From: Candidatus Colwellbacteria bacterium RIFCSPLOWO2_12_FULL_43_11 | GTDB lineage: Bacteria > Patescibacteriota > Minisyncoccia > UBA6257 > Colwellbacteraceae | Direction of reading: 5' to 3' | Assembly: GCA_001817805.1 (NCBI GenBank) | Contig: MHJB01000026.1 | Coordinates: forward strand, 1-5,800 | Length of the DNA: 5,800 nt | In this document: one piece after another, positions 1 through 5,519 of the stretch | How positions within the stretch are numbered: the first letter of the stretch is position 1 | How the letters are laid out: every line of letters begins with the position of its first letter | Program-made: the position numbers and the translations under genes | Notes under the pieces: model-generated | What the model was told of the DNA's origin: nothing | The model's input: only the letters and a program-made list of their open reading frames with translations | The model's database searches: none

Positions 1-14
1 GACTAAATAACTAC

Positions 15-45
15 CCAGCTCCGATTGATAAATAATCGGGGCTGG
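15..45 (+). promoter_or_regulatory. Leader hairpin upstream of the TasA-vWA gene
   Basis: Bases 15-26 pair with 34-45 (CCAGCTCCGATT against AATCGGGGCTGG), giving a 12-bp stem with one G-U pair and a 7-base loop (27-33). There is no U-run after it, so it does not look like an intrinsic terminator. It ends 11 bases before the ATG at 57. No promoter can be placed in the 56 bases available, so it is either a 5' leader or an intercistronic element. Similar hairpins precede the next two genes. Confidence 0.6.
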
Positions 46-56
46 ATAAAACCAGC
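41..56 (+). promoter_or_regulatory. Alternative hairpin abutting the start codon
   Basis: GCTGG (41-45) can pair with CCAGC (52-56) around the loop ATAAAA, directly next to the ATG at 57. The same GCTGG is also the 3' arm of the larger 15-45 hairpin, because CCAGC occurs at both 15-19 and 52-56. The two structures therefore exclude one another, and the small one would cover the ribosome landing site. The pairing is read from the sequence; a regulatory role is inference. Confidence 0.4.
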
Positions 57-1484
57 ATGAGAAAACTAATAATTAGTACAAGTATACTTCTCGCTGTAAT
101 CGCAATTGTTGCTGGTGTAACCACCGCTTTCTACAATGATGTGGAAACTTCAAGCGGTAATACCCTAAGCGCGGGGGCAATAGATTTGGGGATTGATAAT
201 ACGAGCTACTACAATGGAGTCCTTAATCCAGGAACTTCTTGGCAGTTAACCTACGAATTGGATGACCTCTTGGGTCCGGCCATTGATATAGAGGGAGACG
301 AGACTGGCGAATACCTCTTCTTCAATTTCTTTGACCTTAAGCCAGGCGATTGGGGTGAGGATACAATCAGCATTCATGTCAAAGACAATGATGCATGGGC
401 CTGTATGTCCATTGACCTTACCAAGAACGACGATAACGGCTTAACCGAGCCGGAAAGCAAAGTTGACCAAACTATCGGCCTAGGTAACGGCGAATTGCAA
501 AATTACATTCAATTTGTCTGGTGGGCCGATGATGGAGACAATGTTTTGGAAACGGACGAAGCTCCATCTGCCTTCGTTAGCGACCAACCGCTAAGTGAAG
601 CCGACGACCTTGATGTCATTTTAGCTGATTCAACCGGTAACGGTATTTTCCAGCCAGGTTCAAATTCTGACCCATTGGCAGGGAATACACCTTACTACAT
701 CGGCAAAGCCTGGTGTTTTGGTGAGTTGACTTTAAACCCAGCTCCGGAAGGAAATGGTGACCCAACAATTAATGACGGAATTGACTGTGACGGCAGCGGT
801 CTTGGAAACAATACCCAGACTGACACGGTGGAAGGAGACATATCCTTTACCGCAGTTCAGGAAAGACACAGCCCGGGGTTTAGGTGCGGAGGAGGCAATA
901 TTGGCTGTCTTGATGAAGCTGATATGATGTTAGTAATTGATAGGTCAGGCAGTATAAGCAACACCGAGCTTGATACACTTCAGGCTGCGGCTACGGGCTT
1001 CGTTACTGCAGTTGCCCCATCTACCGCTGGCGTACATATGGGCCAATCAAGCTTCTCTACCACCGCTACTCTTGACCAAGTCTTAACGGATAGCGCTGCG
1101 GCTATGACTGCCGCTATCGCTAACCTTGATTCATTTACCCGTCTTAGGACGAACTTGAGTCATGGTATTGATTTGGCTAAGGCTGAACTTGAGAGCGTGA
1201 GAGATAGAGATGACAACACCGTACCGGACTTTATAGTGGTGTTGACCGATGGAGCGCCTAACGAACCCGGAGGAACCGAAGCGGCCGGAAAAGCAGCTGC
1301 TACGGCTTCTGCCAATGCCGCTGATTTGGCAGGGATAAAAATCTTCGTTGTGGGAATTAATGTTGAAGCAACGAATGCTACTTACCTCCAGACGGACATA
1401 GCATCAACTCCAGCCGATTACTTTAACGCTACAGACTTCGCTGCCTTATCGGCAATTCTTACCGACATAGCGAGTTGCGATTAA
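57..1484 (+). CDS. SipW-dependent TasA-like surface protein with C-terminal von Willebrand A domain
   Basis: Probably an exported cell-surface or fibre protein with an adhesive domain. Residues 1-24 form a signal peptide (basic MRK, hydrophobic core) followed by FYNDVETSSGN and an AGAIDLG segment, as in TasA/camelysin proteins cut by SipW; cleavage is predicted after Ala24. Residues 25-277 are the TasA-like beta module, with DLKPGDWGEDTIS at 93-105 matching the LKPGD motif of TasA. Residues about 286-470 are a vWA domain with what looks like a complete metal site (MIDAS): D295-x-S297-x-S299, Thr365 and D398 in LTDG. Six cysteines (116, 220, 244, 277, 284, 474) suit an oxidised extracellular protein. 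There is no sorting signal or C-terminal anchor. The ATG is preceded by hairpins rather than a Shine-Dalgarno sequence. The next gene is a paralog over the TasA-like part. The family call is firm; the ligand is unknown. Confidence 0.9.
   Translation: MRKLIISTSILLAVIAIVAGVTTAFYNDVETSSGNTLSAGAIDLGIDNTSYYNGVLNPGTSWQLTYELDDLLGPAIDIEGDETGEYLFFNFFDLKPGDWGEDTISIHVKDNDAWACMSIDLTKNDDNGLTEPESKVDQTIGLGNGELQNYIQFVWWADDGDNVLETDEAPSAFVSDQPLSEADDLDVILADSTGNGIFQPGSNSDPLAGNTPYYIGKAWCFGELTLNPAPEGNGDPTINDGIDCDGSGLGNNTQTDTVEGDISFTAVQERHSPGFRCGGGNIGCLDEADMMLVIDRSGSISNTELDTLQAAATGFVTAVAPSTAGVHMGQSSFSTTATLDQVLTDSAAAMTAAIANLDSFTRLRTNLSHGIDLAKAELESVRDRDDNTVPDFIVVLTDGAPNEPGGTEAAGKAAATASANAADLAGIKIFVVGINVEATNATYLQTDIASTPADYFNATDFAALSAILTDIASCD
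624..731 (+). repeat. 108-base identical block, copy 1
   Basis: This block is base-for-base identical to 2183-2290 in the paralogous next gene and encodes the same 36 residues, from ADSTGNGIF to CFGELT. Sequence on both sides has diverged, including at silent positions (for example ATTTTA against GTCTTG just upstream). It is a probable gene-conversion tract. Confidence 0.9.
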
Positions 1485-1489
1485 AAGAT

Positions 1490-1570
1490 AGCGATTACCT
1501 TAGTTGCCTTTGACCCGGCCCCTCGATTTTTTGGGGGATTGGGGGGAAGGGGCACAACCTAAAGGTCGCT
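1490..1570 (+). promoter_or_regulatory. Long imperfect intercistronic hairpin with G-tracts
   Basis: The 107-base gap between the two paralogs contains an extended inverted repeat. AGCGA (1490-1494) pairs with TCGCT (1566-1570), CCTTAG (1498-1503) with CTAAAGG (1559-1565, one bulge), TTG (1504-1506) with CAA (1555-1557), and GCCCC (1518-1522) with GGGGC (1549-1553). The loop side holds G-runs of 5, 6 and 4 (1533-1552). CCCC (1519-1522) could instead pair with GGGG (1533-1536). No U-tail follows, so readthrough is expected. It could act in mRNA processing or stability, or as a partial attenuator. Confidence 0.5.
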
Positions 1571-1591
1571 GAATACATAACAGTAATAAAA

Positions 1592-2923
1592 ATGAAAAAA
1601 ATAATTTATAGTTTAAGCGTAATTGTTGCAGTGGCGGCTTTAGTTGCCGGTGTAACTACCGCTTTCTATAACGATGAAGAAACTTCAAGCGGCAACGTTT
1701 TGGCTGCCGGAGCGATTGATTTAGGCGTAGATAATGCCAGCTACTACAACGGACTCCCTAATCCAGGCACTTCTTGGGCTTTGGATTGGGATTTGGATGT
1801 GGGTTCTTTAGGAGACAATCCTGCTACAGATCAAGTAGTAGAAACTGATTTTATTCAGCTTCTTCCGCGCCTATTCTTCAACTTTGATGACTTGAAGCCC
1901 GGCGATTGGGGCGAAGACACCATCAGCTTACACGTCAAAGACAACGAGTCTTGGGCTTGTATGGATGTTAGCCTTACTTCCAACGACGACAACGGCATTA
2001 ACGAGCCGGAAGGCGACGATGGTGACGTAACCGACGGTCCCGGCAATGGCGAATTGCAAAACTACATTAAATTTGTCTGGTGGGCCGATGACGGCGACAA
2101 TGTTTTGGAAGACAACGAAGTTGCGTCGGCTTTTGTGGATGACGAGCCGTTAGCTAACGCCGATGATTTTCAAGTCGTCTTGGCTGATTCAACCGGTAAC
2201 GGTATTTTCCAGCCAGGTTCAAATTCTGACCCATTGGCAGGGAATACACCTTACTACATCGGCAAAGCCTGGTGTTTTGGTGAGTTGACTCTTACCCCGG
2301 TTACGCAGGGGCTAGGCGTTAACCCAACGATTGAAGATGGTATATCTTGCGACGGTAGCGGCCTTAATAACATTACCCAGACTGACAGCGTGACCGGAGA
2401 TATCTCCTTCAGCGCAGTGCAAGAAAGGCATCAGCCTGACTTCAAATGTGACTGTGACCCGACCGGGAGTTCGGTGGTATCGGATACTTCAAATACGGTT
2501 GTAGGAGATGAAGACGGATTCTCCGTTGCTCTTACATTTATCCATTCGGCCTGGACAGCTTCAATTCCGGGAGCGACTTGGATTTGGGAAGAAAATCCCG
2601 TCCAGTCACCGACAACGGATGAGACCTATACATTCGTGAAAACATTTAATGTTTCGGGTACCGTGACTTCTGCCGTGATTGATATCGCGACGGACAACTT
2701 CTACACGCTTAAAATAAATGGCGTTACGATCGGCTCCGAGCAGGCAAATGAAAATAACTTCCAGCTGGCGACCCAGGACCAATATGTTGTGACCAACTTG
2801 GTTACGGGCGCAAACACGATTGAAGTTATTGCAACGAATAAAGGTCTGGCTAACTCCACTCCCGCATCGAACCCAGCCGGAGTTCTCTACAAGCTAACTT
2901 ATGTTGCAAATAATTGCAGATAA
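1592..2923 (+). CDS. SipW-dependent TasA-like surface protein with C-terminal beta-sandwich domain
   Basis: Probable exported surface or fibre subunit, paralogous to the preceding gene over residues 1-286. The signal peptide (MKK, hydrophobic core, VTTA at 21-24) is followed by FYNDEETSSGN; SipW cleavage is predicted after Ala24. The TasA-like module carries DLKPGDWGEDTIS at 99-111 and the cysteine positions 123, 228, 253 and 286 seen in the paralog. Residues about 295-443 are unrelated to the vWA domain. They are beta-rich, with HSAWTASIPGATWIW, FVKTFNV, TDNFYTLKINGV and GANTIEVIATN, a pattern like galactose-binding-type or lectin-like jelly-rolls. That fold is an inference from pattern, and sugar binding is not shown. 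No C-terminal anchor is seen. No Shine-Dalgarno precedes the ATG; the leader is A-rich. It lies in the apparent operon, 91 bases before the peptidase gene. Confidence 0.88.
   Translation: MKKIIYSLSVIVAVAALVAGVTTAFYNDEETSSGNVLAAGAIDLGVDNASYYNGLPNPGTSWALDWDLDVGSLGDNPATDQVVETDFIQLLPRLFFNFDDLKPGDWGEDTISLHVKDNESWACMDVSLTSNDDNGINEPEGDDGDVTDGPGNGELQNYIKFVWWADDGDNVLEDNEVASAFVDDEPLANADDFQVVLADSTGNGIFQPGSNSDPLAGNTPYYIGKAWCFGELTLTPVTQGLGVNPTIEDGISCDGSGLNNITQTDSVTGDISFSAVQERHQPDFKCDCDPTGSSVVSDTSNTVVGDEDGFSVALTFIHSAWTASIPGATWIWEENPVQSPTTDETYTFVKTFNVSGTVTSAVIDIATDNFYTLKINGVTIGSEQANENNFQLATQDQYVVTNLVTGANTIEVIATNKGLANSTPASNPAGVLYKLTYVANNCR
2183..2290 (+). repeat. 108-base identical block, copy 2
   Basis: Exact second copy of 624-731, in the same reading frame and at the equivalent place in the TasA-like module. 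Identity stops abruptly at both ends, as expected of a recent conversion tract rather than codon-level constraint. Confidence 0.9.
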
Positions 2924-2961
2924 CATAACCAGTAGAAAGTAGGTATCCTTGAGGCTTTTTA

Positions 2962-3001
2962 GTCCTGCTCTGTTCAGCTAATACAGTTGAACGGGCGGGA
3001 C
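2962..3001 (+). promoter_or_regulatory. Leader hairpin upstream of the signal peptidase gene
   Basis: Bases 2962-2979 pair with 2985-3001 in a stem of about 17 bp, with G-U pairs and one bulge (T2971), around the loop AATAC (2980-2984). It ends 13 bases before the ATG at 3015. What follows is AATAAAGG, not a U-run, so it is not a standard terminator. TTGAA (2987-2991) in its 3' arm can also pair weakly with TTCAA (3011-3015), which overlaps the start codon. Role unknown; it may tune peptidase level relative to substrates. Confidence 0.55.
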
Positions 3002-3004
3002 AAT

Positions 3005-3009
3005 AAAGG
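3005..3009 (+). promoter_or_regulatory. Weak ribosome binding site (AAAGG) for the signal peptidase
   Basis: AAAGG lies five bases before the ATG at 3015 and is the only Shine-Dalgarno-like sequence directly before an operon start here. It supports the ATG at 3015 over the second ATG at 3021. Confidence 0.45.
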
Positions 3010-3014
3010 TTTCA

Positions 3015-3563
3015 ATGAAAATGAAATCAAAAATTAAGAAAACAGCATACATTACTTTTATAAGCTTCCTAACTTTGGTTGGGCTTTTGGTTGTAGCTTC
3101 GGCGTTTCCCATAGCCGGTAATTACCAGATTAAGGTTGTTGAATCCGGTTCAATGGAACCGGCTATAAAAGTAGGCAGTGTGGTGGTGGTTAAGCCTGCC
3201 GAGAGTTACGTTGTCGGAGACATAGTTACTTACGAAGGGGGGTTTAAAGATGAGAAGGGGAGGTCAATTCCGGTAACTCACAGGATTGTTGAAGAAAAAA
3301 CATCCGGAACATTAAAGACATATGTGACTAAGGGGGACGCGAACGACGACCCGGATAATCTGGCAGTGAGAGAAAGACAGGTAATAGGGAAAGTTATCTT
3401 CACCATTCCTTATATAGGTTATATTGTTGAATCAGTCCGCCAGCCCTACGGATTCCTGGCTATAATAGTCATTCCGGCGACTTTGATAGTTTACGACCAA
3501 GCGGTGATAGTTTGGGCTGAAGTAAAAAAGATAAGAGGCAAAAAAGAAGAATTACCTGCGTGA
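3015..3563 (+). CDS. sipW: Signal peptidase I, SipW/ER type
   Basis: Membrane serine protease that removes signal peptides; the neighbours indicate it acts on the SipW-dependent proteins of this operon. Residues 10-31 are an N-terminal membrane segment. The catalytic serine is Ser46 in ESGSMEP. His89 in VTHRI takes the place of the general-base lysine of ordinary bacterial enzymes, which defines the SipW/ER/archaeal subclass. TKGDANDDPD at 105-114 supplies the conserved aspartates, and QVIGKV at 122-127 is the last conserved box. A second hydrophobic stretch (about 145-168) is followed by a basic end (KKIRGKKEE). At 182 residues it has the usual SipW length. Its TGA stop overlaps the next gene's GTG start (GTGA), suggesting translational coupling. 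The family call is firm; the symbol is by resemblance to Bacillus sipW. Confidence 0.93.
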   Translation: MKMKSKIKKTAYITFISFLTLVGLLVVASAFPIAGNYQIKVVESGSMEPAIKVGSVVVVKPAESYVVGDIVTYEGGFKDEKGRSIPVTHRIVEEKTSGTLKTYVTKGDANDDPDNLAVRERQVIGKVIFTIPYIGYIVESVRQPYGFLAIIVIPATLIVYDQAVIVWAEVKKIRGKKEELPA

Positions 3564-5104
3564 TTATCAAGTTTAGAAAAAATCAAAAAGGACTTAATCT
3601 CACGAAGAGCGGACTAATTTTAATGCTTATAATTGGATTAAATCTCTTTGGATTTCTGTCTATTGGCAGCACCACGGCGTTTTATAACGACAGCGAAACT
3701 TCTAGCGGAAATTTATTGGGAGCCACTTCTTTGGATTTTTCCGTTGATACTGAAAAACAGGATGACCGTTTCCAAACTTTTACCCAAGGCGGCTGGGGCT
3801 CCGGGGCGCATGGCCATAATCCAGGTGTTTATCGCGATGCTAACTTTGAGGGCGCTTTCCCTCTCGGAGCGGTAATCGGATTACCGGACGCCTATTATTC
3901 GGCAACTTTTACGGATGCCGAAGCCGTTGAAGATTTTTTGCCGGCAGGTGACGAACCCGCGCCTTTTACACAAGACTATGTTGACCCGGACTCGACGGAA
4001 GCAGGGGTTTTGGCTGGGCAAGTTTTAGCTTTAACATTAAATATCGGTTTTGACTTATATGACCCCGACTTCGCGCCGAGCGTAAATAATTTGCAGGATT
4101 ACGTGATTCACGACGCTCTACTGCCTTGCGATGGGTTAATGGTGCAGCAAGTACTGGACGAAGCGAACTCGATTTTAGGCGGCTTGGGAAGTAGTTTCAC
4201 GCCATCGGAAATAAACGAATGCGCGACTTGGATAAACGAAAAATTTGATGAGGGCGGTGGGGATGGCGGCTTGGTCCCTGGAGGTTCTATTACTCAATTT
4301 GCCACGATATTAAACGGTGGCTTGCTTGGTTTCCAATACACGGTAAGTGTTGAGAAAACTAGCGGGGATGATGCTTTTTGTAGTGCGTTGCATCTTGACG
4401 TATATCTAGAAGGCGGGAGTATTTATCACGATGATTTAGTAGCTTTTGTTTCCTCTGCGGTAGTATACTCAGCCTCAACTGACGAATGGGAGTTCGTGAT
4501 TTCTTTGCCGGCGGACTCCGACGTCGAAGGCAGCTGCGGATTTGATTTCGTTTATTCCGGCTGGCAGACCAATTTGGAAACTTTCGGAGGATTTAATGAT
4601 ATAGAAAGAGTTGATGACCCGGTGCATAGTGCCGCTTCGGTTACGGTTCATAGCGATGATGCGGAAGATACAAATCAGGACGAGGGAAGTGGGAGCCCTA
4701 ATGTTCAAGAACAGAGTTTGGATAACGAGCCGAAAGTTGAAGAAGCGATTACCGGAGAAGAAACGGATGATGATAGCGGCTCTAGTGACGATGGAGATGA
4801 ACCGGATGTAGATACAAGTACGGATGAAACGGTTGCAGACGAAGAAGAGGTTACTGAAGAGACTGATGAAGACGCAGAAAACACAGAAGTGAAAGAAGAA
4901 GAGACGATAGAAGAGAATGTGAGCGAATCTCAACAAGAAGTTGTTCCGCCGGTTGAGGAAGAAATAGTGACTACAACCGAAGAGGAAATCATCGTACCGG
5001 TTGAAGAAGAGATAAAAGTGGAAGAATCGGTAGTTGAACCGATTCCGGAAGTGGAAACTCTTCCAAGCGAACCACCGACAGGTACTGAAGAGGAAACAAA
5101 CTAA
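3560..5104 (+). CDS. SipW-dependent secreted protein with GGWG-type domain and acidic tail
   Basis: Third likely substrate of the adjacent peptidase. The GTG start overlaps the sipW stop by four bases; the ATG at codon 22 would remove the basic n-region, so GTG is preferred. Residues 1-40 form the signal peptide (core about 18-36), with predicted cleavage after STTA before FYNDSETSSGN. Residues about 70-232 form a domain with TQGGWGSG, YRDANF, LAGQVLALTLN, FDLYDPDFAPS and TPSEINECATWINEKFD. I recall this pattern from other secreted bacterial proteins but cannot name it. Residues about 256-345 look like a return to TasA-like strands (SALHLDVYLEGG, WEFVISLPADS, CGFDFVYSGWQT). Residues about 360-514 are low-complexity and strongly acidic (Glu, Asp, Thr, Val, Pro), with VEEEI repeats. 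There are four cysteines (190, 221, 274, 326) and no LPXTG or membrane anchor. Export is well supported; function is unknown. Confidence 0.85.
   Translation: MIIKFRKNQKGLNLTKSGLILMLIIGLNLFGFLSIGSTTAFYNDSETSSGNLLGATSLDFSVDTEKQDDRFQTFTQGGWGSGAHGHNPGVYRDANFEGAFPLGAVIGLPDAYYSATFTDAEAVEDFLPAGDEPAPFTQDYVDPDSTEAGVLAGQVLALTLNIGFDLYDPDFAPSVNNLQDYVIHDALLPCDGLMVQQVLDEANSILGGLGSSFTPSEINECATWINEKFDEGGGDGGLVPGGSITQFATILNGGLLGFQYTVSVEKTSGDDAFCSALHLDVYLEGGSIYHDDLVAFVSSAVVYSASTDEWEFVISLPADSDVEGSCGFDFVYSGWQTNLETFGGFNDIERVDDPVHSAASVTVHSDDAEDTNQDEGSGSPNVQEQSLDNEPKVEEAITGEETDDDSGSSDDGDEPDVDTSTDETVADEEEVTEETDEDAENTEVKEEETIEENVSESQQEVVPPVEEEIVTTTEEEIIVPVEEEIKVEESVVEPIPEVETLPSEPPTGTEEETN
4949..5020 (+). repeat. Three tandem 8-codon repeats (P/T-V/T-E-E-E-I-x-V/T)
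   Basis: Residues 464-487 of the acidic-tail protein read as three octads, PVEEEIVT, TTEEEIIV and PVEEEIKV, in exact 8-residue register. Flanking sequence (VKEEETIEE, VEPIPEVE) looks like decayed copies. The coding strand is very purine-rich here. Confidence 0.65.
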
Positions 5105-5131
5105 AAACACCCGCCTCACGCGGATGTTTTT
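5103..5131 (+). terminator. Intrinsic terminator of the surface-protein operon, probably bidirectional
   Basis: AAAAACA (5103-5109) pairs with TGTTTTT (5125-5131), and CCGC (5111-5114) with GCGG (5120-5123), around the loop CTCAC; there is one C-A mismatch at 5110/5124. The hairpin starts inside the TAA stop of the operon's last gene. The A-run on one arm and T-run on the other let it also stop the convergent minus-strand DUF378 transcript. Confidence 0.8.
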
Positions 5132-5167
5132 ATTAATTCCTATTCTACATTCTACTACATCTGACCG

Positions 5168-5395
5168 TTAGGGATTACACATCCTGCAGTTCTTCTTGTG
5201 CCCCGCTATCAGATAGACGGTTGAGAGGCCGACTACAACATAGACTATGGCCTCGAGCTGCATCCATGAGCCGAGAACCATATGGACTACGTTCCAGTCA
5301 CTTCCCATAAATCCTCCCAGACCGACTAGTCCCCAGTTCAAGCCTCCTACCATAACAAGGGTCCAAGCGACCACATGCGTCATTTTTCCATCCAT
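5168..5395 (-). CDS. DUF378 family small membrane protein
   Basis: A 75-residue integral membrane protein of unknown function. The motif GGLNWGLVGL at 17-26 and the two hydrophobic segments (about 7-28 and 46-65) match the DUF378 (YuzA-like) family in both sequence and size. The C-terminus, GHKKNCRMCNP, holds a CxxC pair (C70, C73) that could bind metal or form a disulfide; I do not know it as a family hallmark. The start at 5395 has no Shine-Dalgarno. An ATG at 5383 (codon 5), preceded by GGATGGA, is a plausible alternative that leaves both helices intact. It is convergent with the surface-protein operon and has its own promoter at 5452-5460, so a functional link to that operon is not implied. 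Confidence 0.85.
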   Translation of the reverse strand: MDGKMTHVVAWTLVMVGGLNWGLVGLGGFMGSDWNVVHMVLGSWMQLEAIVYVVVGLSTVYLIAGHKKNCRMCNP

Positions 5396-5451
5396 AATAT
5401 TGATTTAAATCGATTGTATTTATCGACCTTTCGTTTAAAGTGCTTAACTTT

Positions 5452-5460
5452 ATTATAACA
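5452..5460 (-). promoter_or_regulatory. Extended -10 promoter for the DUF378 gene
   Basis: Read on the minus strand, this is TGTTATAAT, a perfect TATAAT with the extended TGn element. The region 16-17 bases upstream has only a T-rich hexamer, a poor -35, which an extended -10 tolerates. A start near 5445 would give a leader of about 50 bases. That leader holds the palindrome GATTTAAATC (5402-5411) and a small inverted repeat, TCGAT/ATCGA (5410-5426), either of which could be an operator or leader structure. Confidence 0.55.
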
Positions 5461-5473
5461 TAATGACTATACC

Positions 5474-5503
5474 AAAAAGCGGCCCTGGGGAAGGCCGTTT
5501 TTT
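5474..5503 (-). terminator. Intrinsic terminator of the Ig-like-domain gene
   Basis: CGGCC (5480-5484) pairs with GGCCG (5493-5497) around an 8-base loop, flanked by an A-run (5474-5478) and a T-run (5498-5503) that extend the stem. On the minus strand it lies 17 bases beyond the TAA at 5520-5522 and ends in TTTTT. It separates that gene from the DUF378 promoter, about 14 bases further on. Confidence 0.8.
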
Positions 5504-5519
5504 GTATAAAACTAGGGAT

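Noticed and set aside
1..14. End of an upstream gene
   Set aside because: Stops occur early in all three plus frames (for example TAA at 4-6 and 8-10), so a coding tail may exist, but there are too few codons to support a call.
1533..1552. Canonical four-run G-quadruplex
   Set aside because: Only three separated G-runs are present; a fourth would require splitting a run, so it is mentioned only as a possibility.
1855..2046. Minus-strand open frame opposite the second TasA-like gene
   Set aside because: Ser/Pro-rich shadow of a well-supported plus-strand gene, with no independent support.
2949..2984. Possible promoter (TTGAGG with TAATAC) before the signal peptidase gene
   Set aside because: The spacing is about 24 bases, too long, and TAATAC lies in the loop region of the hairpin.
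3648..3875. Plus-strand open frame inside the GGWG-domain gene
   Set aside because: Out-of-frame shadow of the signal-peptide region; the real frame has a clear family signature.
4611..4811. Plus-strand open frame in the acidic-tail region
   Set aside because: Frame-shifted reading of a purine-rich stretch (Arg/Met/Lys-rich), with no features of its own.
4475..5119. Long minus-strand open frame (214 codons) opposite the acidic tail
   Set aside because: It is the complement of a Glu/Asp-rich coding region, giving a Phe/Arg/Asn-rich low-complexity peptide. It begins inside the terminator stem and has no plausible domain.
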